64,000 nt of DNA, taken from assembly GCA_001725155.1 (NCBI GenBank), contig MEFP01000014.1:1-64000 (forward strand). Reading direction: 5' to 3'. Below are positions 52,863-64,000 of the stretch, piece after piece; within the stretch, counting starts at the first letter, position 1, and every line of letters starts with the position of its first letter. Under the pieces are notes generated by a model. It was given only the letters and a program-made list of their open reading frames with translations. It was not told where the DNA came from and made no database searches. The stretch comes from Lysobacteraceae bacterium SCN 69-320 (GTDB taxonomy: Bacteria > Pseudomonadota > Gammaproteobacteria > Xanthomonadales > Rhodanobacteraceae). A program made the translations under genes and the position numbers.

Positions 52863-53093
52863 TCAGAACGGGGCTGCGCCCCTGTTGTTGTGAAGCGCAA
52901 TCAGCAGCCATGCCAGCAGCAGCAAAAGAGCACCCGCAAACGTAATGGCATTGACGTGACGCTCCCGATCGCGGCCGCGCGGAAAACGCCCCAGGGTCGC
53001 CAGGAGCAGGAAAGCCCGGCCAAGGTGGAACAGAACAGTCGACCAGGCTATCGACAGGAACCAGAGCGTGTCCATCGTGGCGAGAACTTTCAC
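52863..53093 (-). CDS. Small integral membrane protein
   Basis: A 76-residue protein with two hydrophobic segments (TLWFLSIAWSTVLFHLGRAFLL and ITFAGALLLLLAWLLIAL). I chose GTG at 53093 because AGGAG lies seven bases upstream; the internal ATG six codons later is an alternative. Function unknown. Confidence 0.55.
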   Translation of the reverse strand: MKVLATMDTLWFLSIAWSTVLFHLGRAFLLLATLGRFPRGRDRERHVNAITFAGALLLLLAWLLIALHNNRGAAPF

Positions 53094-53313
53094 GACAGTC
53101 TCCTCATGTCCGGCTCCTGCAGGATGGGAACGACAGGCCGCGGCTCGACGGGCGTGTATGGCCACGATGTCCCTTACGAAAAAAGGCATTGCGCCTGATC
53201 ACGCTCTCCCGCAGCGGCACTAAGCCGCGGTGGACATCAGAAAGCGATGCACTCGCCGTCGTCGACCGCGGCACGACGCCGCGCCGTACTGGTCGACGGC
53301 TCAGCACAGGCCG

Positions 53314-53808
53314 TCAGTTCGGCAGTATCGGCTTGCAGGGTTCCAGCTTCCTCGGCAAATTCGGCGGCAGCAAGCTGTTCGCGATCGTCTTGACGAAGTT
53401 GTCGAGCTCCGCGCCGATCGCGCATCTCGGCAATCGGTAGACCTTGGTCTGCAGGCTGCTCCCGGCACTCTGACGGCCAATGGTGACGACGTAGTTGTCG
53501 GCAAGATCGACGCTGTCGCGTTCGTCGATTTCGAAGCGCGTCAGATCGTAGCCGGCGGCACGCTGCCAGACACGCTCGAAATGCTCGCGCGGGTAGTCGA
53601 CAACGACGTCCTTGAAGGAAATGCCGGGCGCTTCGCGGCTCACAAAGGCCTTGACCTTGCTCGGCAGCTCGACGACGACGAGGCGATGCTCACCGTTGAG
53701 GTCCCGCGTCATCAGGGTGATCACGCGCGCAGGCTCGTTGCTCGATTCCTTGGCACCGACCGGCAGCAGGAACAGCAGCGAAAGCAGCAGAATGACACAT
53801 CGCAGCAT
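53314..53808 (-). CDS. Secreted protein, paralogue of the one at 51096-51599
   Basis: A 164-residue protein with signal peptide (CVILLLSLLFLLPVGA). It shares with the other paralogue 'VDYPREHFERVWQRAAGYDL', 'NYVVTIGRQ', 'YRLPRCAIGAELDNFVKTIA' and 'LLPPNLP' followed by the conserved Cys near the end. Roughly half of the aligned residues in the C-terminal third are identical. Function unknown; probably a periplasmic or secreted domain of an undescribed family. GGAG precedes the ATG at 53808. Confidence 0.7.
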   Translation of the reverse strand: MLRCVILLLSLLFLLPVGAKESSNEPARVITLMTRDLNGEHRLVVVELPSKVKAFVSREAPGISFKDVVVDYPREHFERVWQRAAGYDLTRFEIDERDSVDLADNYVVTIGRQSAGSSLQTKVYRLPRCAIGAELDNFVKTIANSLLPPNLPRKLEPCKPILPN

Positions 53809-53848
53809 GGCGAGACTCCGGCAGCGGAGCGGGACAGTCTGTCCGGAC

Positions 53849-55117
53849 TCAGCGCCCGGCCCGCCCGAGCATCGCATGCAGCAGCACGTTCGCGCCGGCT
53901 TCTATCCACTCCGGTGTCGCATCCTCGATCTCGTTGTGGCTGATGCCGCCGATGCACGGCACGAACACCATCGCGGTCGGCGCGACCTGGGCCAGATAGC
54001 AGGCGTCGTGGCCGGCGCCGGAGACGATGTCCCGGTGCGAGTAGCCGAATTTCTGCGCGCCGGCGCGCACCGAGGCGACGCAGTCGGCGTCGAAGGCGAC
54101 CGGCGCGTAGTAGAAGATCTGCTCGAGCTTCGACACCTCGACCCTGGCCTCGTCAGCCGCGGCGGCGATGCCGGCGCGCAGGTCCGCATCCATCTGCGCG
54201 AGCACGGCATCTTCGGGATGGCGCAGATCCACCGTGAAGAACACGCGGCCCGGAATCACGTTGCGCGAGTTCGGATGCACCTGCAGCATGCCGACCGTCG
54301 CACACGCGTACGGCGCGTATTTGTGGCCGATCGCATTGACGAGCTGGATCACTTTGGCCGCACCCAGCAGCGCGTCGCGGCGCCGCGGCATCGGCGTCGG
54401 GCCCGCATGCGATTCCTGGCCGGTCAGCACGACCTCGTACCAGCGCTGGCCCTGGGCGGCGTGAACCACGCCTATCGTGACGTCTTCGGCTTCGAGTATC
54501 GGGCCCTGTTCGATGTGCAGTTCGAACGCCGCATGGATCGGCTTGCCGACGGGGGCGTCACCCGCGTAGCCGATGCGCGCGAGTTCCTCGCCCATGGTCT
54601 TGCCGTCGACGTCGGCGCGCGAGAGCCCGTAGTCCAACGTGAACACGCCGGCGAACACGCCCGAGGACACCATGGCCGGCGCAAAGCGCGAGCCTTCCTC
54701 GTTGGTCCAGATCACGACCTCGACGGGACGGTCGGTTTCGATGCCGTGGTCGTTGAGCGAGCGGATGACTTCCAATCCGCCGAGCACGCCGTAGATGCCG
54801 TCGAACTTGCCGCCGGTGGGCTGCGAGTCCGCGTGCGAGCCGGTCACGACCGGCGCGAGGCTGTCGTCCCTGCCGGCGCGGCGCGCGAACACGTTGCCCA
54901 TCTGGTCGACCGTGATCGTGCAGCCGGCTTCTTTCGCCCAGCGCACGAACAGGTCGCGGCCCTGCTTGTCGAGATCGGTCAGCGCGAGGCGGCAGACGCC
55001 GCCCTTCGGCGTCGCGCCGATCTGCGCCATCTCCATGAGGCTGTCCCAAAGGCGGCGGCCGTTCACGCGCAGCGGCGCGGCGGTCGCATCGGCGGAATTC
55101 TTGGGTATCGCGTTCAT
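53849..55117 (-). CDS. N-carbamoyl-beta-alanine amidohydrolase (M20 family beta-ureidopropionase)
   Basis: A 422-residue Zn-dependent amidase that cleaves N-carbamoyl-beta-alanine to beta-alanine, CO2 and ammonia. M20/HyuC motifs are clear: GSHADSQPTGGKFDGIYGVL (metal His/Asp), 'WTNEEGSRFAPAM', 'ELHIEQGPILE' and 'GAGHDACYLAQVAPTAMVFV'. Allantoate amidohydrolase and L-carbamoylase are close relatives, but context favours the pyrimidine role. The ATG at 55117 has GAGGG upstream; the longer frame is Arg-rich. Confidence 0.9.
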   Translation of the reverse strand: MNAIPKNSADATAAPLRVNGRRLWDSLMEMAQIGATPKGGVCRLALTDLDKQGRDLFVRWAKEAGCTITVDQMGNVFARRAGRDDSLAPVVTGSHADSQPTGGKFDGIYGVLGGLEVIRSLNDHGIETDRPVEVVIWTNEEGSRFAPAMVSSGVFAGVFTLDYGLSRADVDGKTMGEELARIGYAGDAPVGKPIHAAFELHIEQGPILEAEDVTIGVVHAAQGQRWYEVVLTGQESHAGPTPMPRRRDALLGAAKVIQLVNAIGHKYAPYACATVGMLQVHPNSRNVIPGRVFFTVDLRHPEDAVLAQMDADLRAGIAAAADEARVEVSKLEQIFYYAPVAFDADCVASVRAGAQKFGYSHRDIVSGAGHDACYLAQVAPTAMVFVPCIGGISHNEIEDATPEWIEAGANVLLHAMLGRAGR

Positions 55118-55202
55118 GCAGCCCTCGGATGGAAGCGGAAGCAGCGGAAGTCGGAAACGTCGACGATTCCGGCGGCGCCTCCTCCGCGCCGCCGGAACGG
55201 CA

Positions 55203-56705
<1,503 letters not shown>

Positions 56706-56776
56706 GGAGTTCTCCTGGCGCCGGCCGCAGGGAGCGGCGGCGCACGGTGGGACGGATGCGTGGGCGGCGGCGCGGC

Positions 56777-58129
56777 TCAGGCCACCGCGCGTATCGCTGC
56801 GCGCACGCCGTCGAACATCTGCGCGAGCTCCGCATCGGTGGTGATGACCGGCGGCGCCATCGCGATCGTGTCGCCGGTGAAGCGCAGCAGCAGGCCGCGC
56901 TTGAGGCCCTCCTCGAACAGGCGCAGACCGCGCAGGCCGGGCTGGCCCGGGATCGGCGACAGCTCCACCGCGGCGGCCGCGCCGCAGTTGCGGATGTCGA
57001 TGACGTTGGGCTCGCCCTTCAGCGAATGCGCCGCGTCCTCGATCTTGCGGCCGAGTTCGGCGAAGCGCTGCGGCACCGCGTCGGAATGCAGGATGTCGAG
57101 CGTAGCGTGCGCCGCGGCCACGGCCAGCGCATGCGCCGAATAGGTATAGCCGTGGAAAAGTTCGACCGAGTACTCCGGTCCCTGCATGAAGGCGTTGTAG
57201 ACCGCGTCGGTCGCGATCACGCCGCCCATCGGCACCGTGCCGTTGTTGACGCACTTGGCGAAGGTGATCAGGTCCGGCGTCGCGCCGAAGGCCTGTGCGC
57301 CGAACCAGTCGCCCATGCGGCCGAAGCCGCAGATCACTTCGTCGAAGATCAGCAGGATGCCGTGCTTCGTGCAGATCTCGCGCAGACGCTGCAGATAGCC
57401 CTGCGGCGGCACGACCACGCCGACCGAGCCCTGCATGGGTTCGACGATGACCGCGGCGATCGTCGAGGCGTCGTGCAGCGCGACGAGACGCTCGAGCTCG
57501 TCGGCCAGATGCGCGCCCCAGGTCGGCTGGCCGCGCGAGAAGGCCATTTCCTTGAGGTTGTGGGTATGCGGCAGATGGTCGACGCCCGGCAGCATCAGCG
57601 GCGCGAACATCTTGCGGTTGGCGACCATGCCGCCGGCCGAAATTCCGGCGATGCCGACGCCGTGATAGCCCTTCTCGCGGCCGATGATGCGCGTGCGCGA
57701 CGCCTCGCCGCGCAGGCGGTGATAGGCGACGGCGATCTTGACCGCGGTGTCGACGGCTTCGGAACCCGAGTTGGTGAAGAACACGCGGTTCAGATCGCCC
57801 GGTGCGACCGCGGCGATGCGTTCGGCCAGGCGAAACGTGTCGGGGCTGGCGACCTGGAATGCAGGAATGTAGTCGGCCTTGTCGAGCTGGGCCTTGACCG
57901 CCTCGACGATGCGCGGGTCGCGATGCCCCAGCGACGAACACCACAGGCCGGACAGACAGTCGAACAGGCGCTGGCCTTCGACCGTGGTGTAGTAGGCGCC
58001 TTCCGCGCCGACGAGCAGGCGGTCCAGCGGGCGGTGATGCTTGAAATAGCGGTTGTGCGTGAACGGCATCCAGTACGGATCGAGGTTCAGATCCGTATCG
58101 GGCTGCGGCGCCGTAGCGGCAAGATTCAT
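56777..58129 (-). CDS. Class III aminotransferase, likely beta-alanine:pyruvate transaminase
   Basis: A 450-residue PLP enzyme of the omega-amino acid transaminase group. Family marks are '[16 protein letters not shown]' at the N-terminus, [15 protein letters not shown], '[19 protein letters not shown]' with the PLP-binding Asp, and the Schiff-base Lys in '[17 protein letters not shown]'. It would move the amino group of beta-alanine to pyruvate, giving malonate semialdehyde for the downstream dehydrogenase. It is the first gene of the minus-strand catabolic run. Confidence 0.9.
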   Translation of the reverse strand: MNLAATAPQPDTDLNLDPYWMPFTHNRYFKHHRPLDRLLVGAEGAYYTTVEGQRLFDCLSGLWCSSLGHRDPRIVEAVKAQLDKADYIPAFQVASPDTFRLAERIAAVAPGDLNRVFFTNSGSEAVDTAVKIAVAYHRLRGEASRTRIIGREKGYHGVGIAGISAGGMVANRKMFAPLMLPGVDHLPHTHNLKEMAFSRGQPTWGAHLADELERLVALHDASTIAAVIVEPMQGSVGVVVPPQGYLQRLREICTKHGILLIFDEVICGFGRMGDWFGAQAFGATPDLITFAKCVNNGTVPMGGVIATDAVYNAFMQGPEYSVELFHGYTYSAHALAVAAAHATLDILHSDAVPQRFAELGRKIEDAAHSLKGEPNVIDIRNCGAAAAVELSPIPGQPGLRGLRLFEEGLKRGLLLRFTGDTIAMAPPVITTDAELAQMFDGVRAAIRAVA

Positions 58130-58446
58130 GGCGGGTTCGGTCCTGGGTTCGTGCGGGCAGACCCCGATGGTGCCGCAACGGCACCGCGTCCGTCTGCGCG
58201 CGCCTGGGTCGCGCGGTGGAATGCCGCGGCAACGGCGTCGCCGCCGCCTCCGCGACCGCCGCAGGCGGCCGGGCCGCGCGGCGATGAAACTGCGCGTTGC
58301 GGACTACCTGCCGCAACGCTGCCGGCGAGACCGTATCGCCAGCGGAATGCCGAGCGTTGCACTACGCGCGCACGGATGCAAGCGTCAGGCGCGGGTTGCC
58401 GGCGCGTGCTAGCGTGCCGCTCCCGAATCCGCCAGCCGCCTTCGCC
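58130..58446. other. Divergent promoter region between aminotransferase and cytosine deaminase genes
   Basis: 317 bp, no credible gene. It holds an inverted repeat GTTGCGG/CCGCAAC with an 8-base loop (58296-58317), a candidate operator for a regulator that is not in the window. No clear -35/-10 pair was found on either strand. Confidence 0.4.
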
Positions 58447-59733
58447 ATGGACCTGATCCTGCGCCACGCCAACCTGCCCGACGGACGCGTCGACCACGAC
58501 ATCGGCATACGCGACGGACGCATCGTTGCGGTCGCGCCGGCACTGGCCGCGAGCGCCGCCGACGAGATCGACGTGCGCGGCCGCCTCGTCAGTCCGCCGT
58601 TCGTCGACGCACATTTCCACCTCGACGCGGCGCTGTCCCTGGGCCTGCCGCGGCTCAACCGCTCGGGCACCCTGCTCGAGGGCATCGCGCTCTGGGGCGA
58701 GCTCAAGCCGGAGCTGACCCAGGAGGCGCTGATAGCCCGAGCAATGGCCTACTGCGACATGGCGGTCAGCCAGGGCCTGCTCGCGATACGCAGCCACGTC
58801 GACGTCTGCGACGACCGCCTGCTCGCGGTCGACGCGCTGCTGGAGGTCAGGCGCCGCGTCGCGCCGTATCTGGATCTGCAGCTCGTCGCGTTCCCGCAGG
58901 ACGGCCTGCTGCGCTCGGCCACGGCCGAGGCCAACCTGCGCCGCGCCCTGGACCGGGGCGTCGACGTCGTCGGCGGCATTCCGCACTTCGAGCGCACCAT
59001 GGCCGACGGCGCCGAATCCGTGCGCCGGCTCTGTGAACTCGCGGCCGAGCGCGGCCTGCTCGTCGACATGCACTGCGACGAATCCGACGATCCGTTGTCG
59101 CGGCACATCGAGACTCTGGCCGCCGAAACGCATCGCCTCGGCCTGCACGGCCGCGTGACCGGCTCGCATCTGACTTCGATGCATTCGATGGACAACTATT
59201 ACGTGTCCAAGCTGCTGCCGCTGATCGCCGAAAGCGGCGTCGCGGCGGTGGCCAATCCGCTGATCAACATCACCTTGCAGGGCCGCCACGACGGCTATCC
59301 CAAGCGCCGCGGCATGACCCGCGTGCCCGAGCTGCTGGCCACCGGCGTGAACGTCGCGTTCGGCCACGACTGCGTCATGGACCCCTGGTACTCCTTCGGC
59401 AGCGCCGACATGCTCGAGGTCGCGCACATGGGCATCCATGTCGCGCAGATGACCTCGCAGGACGCGATACGCCAGGCCTTCGACGCGGTCACCGTCAACG
59501 CCGCGCGCATCCTGCATCTGGACGGCTACGGCCTCGCACCGGGCTGCCGCGCCGACCTCGTCGTGCTGCAGGCCGCCGATCCGTTCGAGGCGCTGCGCCT
59601 GAAGGCGGCGCGGCTGTACGTGCTGCGCAGCGGTCGCGTGATCGCCAGCAGCCCCGAGCGCGCCGCGGCACTCGATCTGCCGGGGCGGCCGGACCGCGTG
59701 ACCCCGGAATTCGTGCCGGGATCGATCCGTTAG
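58447..59733 (+). CDS. codA: Cytosine deaminase (CodA-like amidohydrolase)
   Basis: A 428-residue metal-dependent amidohydrolase. The order of motifs matches cytosine deaminase: DAHFHLDAALS (His56, His58), 'LLVDMHCDESDD', 'GSHLTSMHSMDNYYVSKLLP' and 'GHDCVMDPWYSFGSADML' with the catalytic Asp. It converts cytosine to uracil, feeding PreTA. Related isocytosine or creatinine deaminases cannot be excluded. It is divergent from the aminotransferase gene. Confidence 0.9.
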   Translation: MDLILRHANLPDGRVDHDIGIRDGRIVAVAPALAASAADEIDVRGRLVSPPFVDAHFHLDAALSLGLPRLNRSGTLLEGIALWGELKPELTQEALIARAMAYCDMAVSQGLLAIRSHVDVCDDRLLAVDALLEVRRRVAPYLDLQLVAFPQDGLLRSATAEANLRRALDRGVDVVGGIPHFERTMADGAESVRRLCELAAERGLLVDMHCDESDDPLSRHIETLAAETHRLGLHGRVTGSHLTSMHSMDNYYVSKLLPLIAESGVAAVANPLINITLQGRHDGYPKRRGMTRVPELLATGVNVAFGHDCVMDPWYSFGSADMLEVAHMGIHVAQMTSQDAIRQAFDAVTVNAARILHLDGYGLAPGCRADLVVLQAADPFEALRLKAARLYVLRSGRVIASSPERAAALDLPGRPDRVTPEFVPGSIR

Positions 59734-59755
59734 AGGCGGCTGCCGGCCGCAGGCA

Positions 59756-60694
59756 CTACGGCTGGACGCTGTCGATGTATCGGTCCAGCACAGCCATGCC
59801 GTCGCGCTCCAGCTCCCGCAAGTGCTCGATCAGCCCGCGCAGACCGGGATCGTTGCGACGGCCCAGCCTTGCTATCCAGCGCCGCGCCGCGACCCTCGCT
59901 TCGGCTTCGCGGCCTTCGTTGAGCAGCAACGTCACTTCGAGATGGGACAGCGAGATCGCTTCGGGATCGATCTGCTCGGCCTCGCGGAACAGCGCCCAGA
60001 CCCTGGCGAAATCCTGCCGGTCACTCGCGATCGAAGCCAGCCGCTGCAACGCGGCGGACTTCACCGTGCGGTCACCGTATCGCACGGCGCGCTCCAGCAG
60101 TTGCGCCTTCTTGCGCGGCTTGCCCAGATCGGAATACACATTGGTAAGAAGATCGAGCAGCAGCTCGCGGCGCGCGACGAACGCATCGTCGCGCTGGAAC
60201 CATGGCTCCAGCAACGCCAGCACCGATGTGCTCTCGCCCCGCGCCTGCCATTCACCCGCGACATGCGCGACCCGATCGACGTCCACGCGGCTGTCCGGCA
60301 GCGCTTTCCACTGCGTGCGCGGCAGCAGGCGCAACACTTCGCCAAGCAGGTTCGCATCCCTCAGCGGCACGTTGCGCGACAGCGGCTCGCAGCATTGTTT
60401 GAACTTGAAGCCGGAACCACAGTAACAAGGTTCGTTGCGCTGCGGCGTCGGCAACATCGGGGAAGCAAAGCCGTGGGCCGGACTCGGCGACGCCTGCCAT
60501 ACCGAGCGCGCCAGCGCGAGGCCGAGCCGCCTGCGCAGATCGTCGTCGTCGCGCAAGTTGCCCTCGGGCGGCGCCGGGAACAGATCGCGCTCCATCTGCA
60601 GGTAACGCAGCTGATATTCGGACAGATCGTCGCTGCGCAGCAGCAGCTGCAGACAGCGGCGGACGAAAAAATCGAAGTCGAATCCGCCGTTCAT
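59756..60694 (-). CDS. SEC-C motif protein with helical repeats
   Basis: A 312-residue cytoplasmic protein. The metal-binding SEC-C motif is at about 85-105 (RNEPCYCGSGFKFKQCC). The C-terminal half is made of TPR-like helix pairs ('LLLDLLTNVYSDLGKPRKKA', 'ALQRLASIASDRQDFARVWA', 'LEVTLLLNEGREAEARVAAR'). SEC-C domains bind zinc and often SecB or nucleic acids. Specific role unknown. Confidence 0.75.
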   Translation of the reverse strand: MNGGFDFDFFVRRCLQLLLRSDDLSEYQLRYLQMERDLFPAPPEGNLRDDDDLRRRLGLALARSVWQASPSPAHGFASPMLPTPQRNEPCYCGSGFKFKQCCEPLSRNVPLRDANLLGEVLRLLPRTQWKALPDSRVDVDRVAHVAGEWQARGESTSVLALLEPWFQRDDAFVARRELLLDLLTNVYSDLGKPRKKAQLLERAVRYGDRTVKSAALQRLASIASDRQDFARVWALFREAEQIDPEAISLSHLEVTLLLNEGREAEARVAARRWIARLGRRNDPGLRGLIEHLRELERDGMAVLDRYIDSVQP

Positions 60695-60836
60695 CCTGCA
60701 CCTTCAGTTCAGATCCCGCATCGTACCGGCTAAATCGAGGTCGCGGCGAGCTCGATCGGGTGCGCTTGCCTGCATGCGGACGGGGCACGCCGGCACGGCA
60801 CCTCCGCCGCCTGACCAGGCACCTGCCGCCAATGAA

Positions 60837-60860
60837 AAGCCCCGCATCGCTGCGGGGCTT
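60837..60860 (-). terminator. Intrinsic terminator of groESL
   Basis: On the minus strand AAGCCCCGCA pairs with TGCGGGGCTT around a 4-base loop and is followed by TTTC, about 60 bp downstream of the groEL stop. This is the best Rho-independent terminator in the window. Confidence 0.85.
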
Positions 60861-60921
60861 CCGGTAACGCATGATCCGCCGCGCGCTGCGCGGCGGATCG
60901 TAGACGACGGGTCGCGGACTA

Positions 60922-62631
<1,710 letters not shown>

Positions 62632-62685
62632 TCAGGCGGCTGCGCAGTCGCCCTCGGGGCGCCGCGCCGCATCCGTCGGCGTCGA

Positions 62686-62976
62686 TCAGGCTTCGATGAC
62701 AGCCAGCAGATCTTCTTCGCGCATGACCAGCAGCTCTTCGCCGTCGATCTTCACTTCGGTGCCGCTGTACTTGCCGAACAGCACCGTGTCGCCGGCCTTG
62801 ACCGCGATCGGACGGACCTTGCCGTCTTCGAGGATCTTGCCGGTGCCGGCGGCGATGACTTCGCCGCGAACCGGCTTTTCGGTGGCGCTGTCGGGGATGA
62901 CGATGCCGCCGGCGGACTTGGTCTCGGCTTCCAGGCGCTTGATGATCACACGATCGTGCAGGGGACGAAGCTTCAT
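62686..62976 (-). CDS. groES: Co-chaperonin GroES (Hsp10)
   Basis: A 96-residue GroES with [17 protein letters not shown], the mobile loop region '[18 protein letters not shown]' and '[20 protein letters not shown]'. It caps the GroEL ring. First gene of the groESL operon; the ATG at 62976 has GAGGGA upstream. Regulated through the CIRCE element 56 bp upstream. Confidence 0.99.
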   Translation of the reverse strand: MKLRPLHDRVIIKRLEAETKSAGGIVIPDSATEKPVRGEVIAAGTGKILEDGKVRPIAVKAGDTVLFGKYSGTEVKIDGEELLVMREEDLLAVIEA

Positions 62977-63031
62977 GGGTTGTTCCCTCAAAGTGACAAG
63001 AAGTTGATTGATAAAGGATTGTGGCGACTTG

Positions 63032-63058
63032 TTAGCACTCGCCGCCGGTGAGTGCCAA
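63032..63058. promoter_or_regulatory. CIRCE operator (HrcA binding site) of groESL
   Basis: TTAGCACTC and GAGTGCCAA flank a 9-base spacer. One mismatch from the consensus inverted repeat (C instead of T at the seventh base of the right arm). It lies just downstream of the -10 box, so HrcA would block the start of transcription at normal temperature. Confidence 0.93.
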
Positions 63059-63085
63059 TTCTAGCCGCGAAACGTGACAAGGCAA
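63058..63085 (-). promoter_or_regulatory. Putative groESL promoter
   Basis: On the minus strand TTGCCT (63085-63080) and TAGAAT (63063-63058) are 16 bases apart, immediately upstream of CIRCE. A vegetative sigma-70-type promoter under HrcA control is the usual arrangement. Confidence 0.65.
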
Positions 63086-63275
63086 TGCCTCGTCGGGTGA
63101 CCGGCACATTGGGCGCGGTTCGCGGCTTTCAAGAGCCAGTCTCGCGACGGGCCGCGTTCCGGCCGGGGCGATGGCGGCCGCGGCCGGGCCGGCGGCGTCT
63201 TGCCGCAGCCCCGGGCCATGGGACGCGGCGGGCCGCTCGGGTTATCGTGCGCGCCCCGAAACCGCCGGTGCCGCC

Positions 63276-63599
63276 ATGTCCGCCGTCATCGTCTACTGCA
63301 GCGTGCCCGACCAGGACGTCGCCGACCGCATCGCCCGTACCCTCGTCGACGAAGGCCTGGCCGCCTGCGTCAGCCGCCTGCCCGGCATGGTCTCGACCTA
63401 TCGCTGGAACGGCGAGACCCGTGTCGACGCCGAGCTGTTGCTGCTGATCAAGACCACGCGGGCGCGCTTCGCGGCGCTGAGCGCGCGCATCGTCGCCCTG
63501 CATCCGTATGAACTCCCCGAGGTCGTCGCGGTCGATGTCGCCTTGGGGCATGAGCCGTACCTGGCCTGGATCGCCGACGTCACGGCATCCCGGCACTGA
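63276..63599 (+). CDS. cutA: Divalent-cation tolerance protein CutA
   Basis: A 107-residue trimeric alpha/beta protein: VIVYCSVPDQDVADRIARTL at the start, 'GLAACVSRLPGMVSTYRWNG' and 'ELLLLIKTTRARF' then 'HPYELPEVVAVDV'. These are family signatures. Its role in copper or metal tolerance is reported but the mechanism is unclear. It is divergent from groES and precedes dsbD, a common arrangement in this order. Confidence 0.95.
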   Translation: MSAVIVYCSVPDQDVADRIARTLVDEGLAACVSRLPGMVSTYRWNGETRVDAELLLLIKTTRARFAALSARIVALHPYELPEVVAVDVALGHEPYLAWIADVTASRH

Positions 63600-63673
63600 C
63601 ACCCTTCCACCCACCGCCGCAAGCGAACCGCGCCGCGGCCGGTCCGTTACGCATCACCGCCGTTGGAGCCGCA

Positions 63674-64000
63674 ATGAGCCGTATCGCCCGCGTCATTCTG
63701 ACCGTCCTCGCCGTCGCCGGCCTGGGGCGGGCCCAGGCCCAGTCCGATACGGATCTGTTGCGCGTCGAGGATGCGTTCGCGCTGACCACGACAGCGGTCG
63801 ACCACGGCACCGTACGGCTGGAATGGAAGATCGCCGACGGCTATTACCTGTATCGCTCGCGGATCAAGACCGGCAAGCCGGCGGCGGGCCTGAGCCTGGG
63901 CAGCCTGGAGCTGCCGCCCGGCGAGCAGAAGCACGACGAGTTCCTGGGCGAAGTCGAGGTCTATCACGACAAGGTCGCCGCCACGCAACCGGTCACGCTC
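63674..64000 (+). CDS. dsbD: Thiol:disulfide interchange protein DsbD, N-terminal fragment
   Basis: 109 codons are present before the window ends. A signal peptide (RVILTVLAVAGLGRAQAQ) is followed by the start of the periplasmic DsbD-alpha domain ('VEDAFALTTTAVDHGTVRLE', 'IADGYYLYRSRIK'). GGAG lies eight bases before the ATG. DsbD transfers reducing power across the inner membrane for DsbC and cytochrome maturation. The position directly after cutA supports the assignment; the active-site Cys residues and membrane domain are outside the window. Confidence 0.88.
   Translation, partial: MSRIARVILTVLAVAGLGRAQAQSDTDLLRVEDAFALTTTAVDHGTVRLEWKIADGYYLYRSRIKTGKPAAGLSLGSLELPPGEQKHDEFLGEVEVYHDKVAATQPVTL

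Overview
This is high-GC chromosomal DNA from a gammaproteobacterium, most likely of the order Xanthomonadales (Lysobacterales). The evidence is a GroEL/GroES pair of Xanthomonas type, the local order groEL-groES / cutA-dsbD, a CIRCE operator in front of groES, and frequent GTG/TTG starts with overlapping genes. The genus cannot be fixed from the window. I see no tRNA, rRNA, CRISPR array, transposase or phage gene.

Region 1 (1-30054) is a type VI secretion system (T6SS) in two divergent arms around a 493-bp gap at 18951-19443. The left arm (minus strand, read right to left) is Ser/Thr kinase, tssQ-like lipoprotein, tssA, tssB, tssC, hcp, tagJ, tssE, tssF, tssG, an unknown secreted protein, clpV, a Cys/His amidase-like putative effector, a lipoprotein (candidate immunity protein), a membrane fatty-acid-hydroxylase-family enzyme, and the first 56 codons of vgrG at the window edge. 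The right arm (plus strand) is FHA protein, PP2C phosphatase, tssJ, tssK, tssL (with OmpA domain), tssM, tagF. All 13 core components are present, with vgrG cut by the window edge. A kinase/FHA/phosphatase set indicates post-translational control by threonine phosphorylation. No PAAR protein is visible.

Region 2 (30559-35806) holds a small secreted protein and then the most unusual locus in the window. Two tandem polymerase-beta-fold nucleotidyltransferases (plus strand) converge on a tightly overlapped minus-strand trio: an AAA/DUF3696-type ATPase, a PIN-like nuclease and an RNA ligase. Together they look like an RNA damage/repair or conflict module.

Region 3 (36055-43925) is mixed housekeeping: a cupin, the ohrR-ohr organic peroxide switch with a visible operator inside its promoter, a HEAT-like protein, a GNAT acetyltransferase with a coupled Arg-rich micro-protein, an AsmA-like envelope protein and small unknowns.

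Region 4 (43922-59733) is a complete reductive pyrimidine catabolic locus: cytosine deaminase (codA), NCS1 permease, dihydropyrimidine dehydrogenase (preT, preA), hydantoinase/dihydropyrimidinase, N-carbamoyl-beta-alanine amidohydrolase, omega-aminotransferase and CoA-acylating semialdehyde dehydrogenase. Together these would take cytosine/uracil to beta-alanine and acetyl-CoA. It is interrupted by a block of small hypothetical genes (including two paralogous secreted proteins) and by GC-rich repeats: a 45/90-bp tandem array and four copies of a palindromic element.

Region 5 (59756-64000) has a SEC-C protein, groESL with terminator, promoter and CIRCE operator, cutA, and the start of dsbD.
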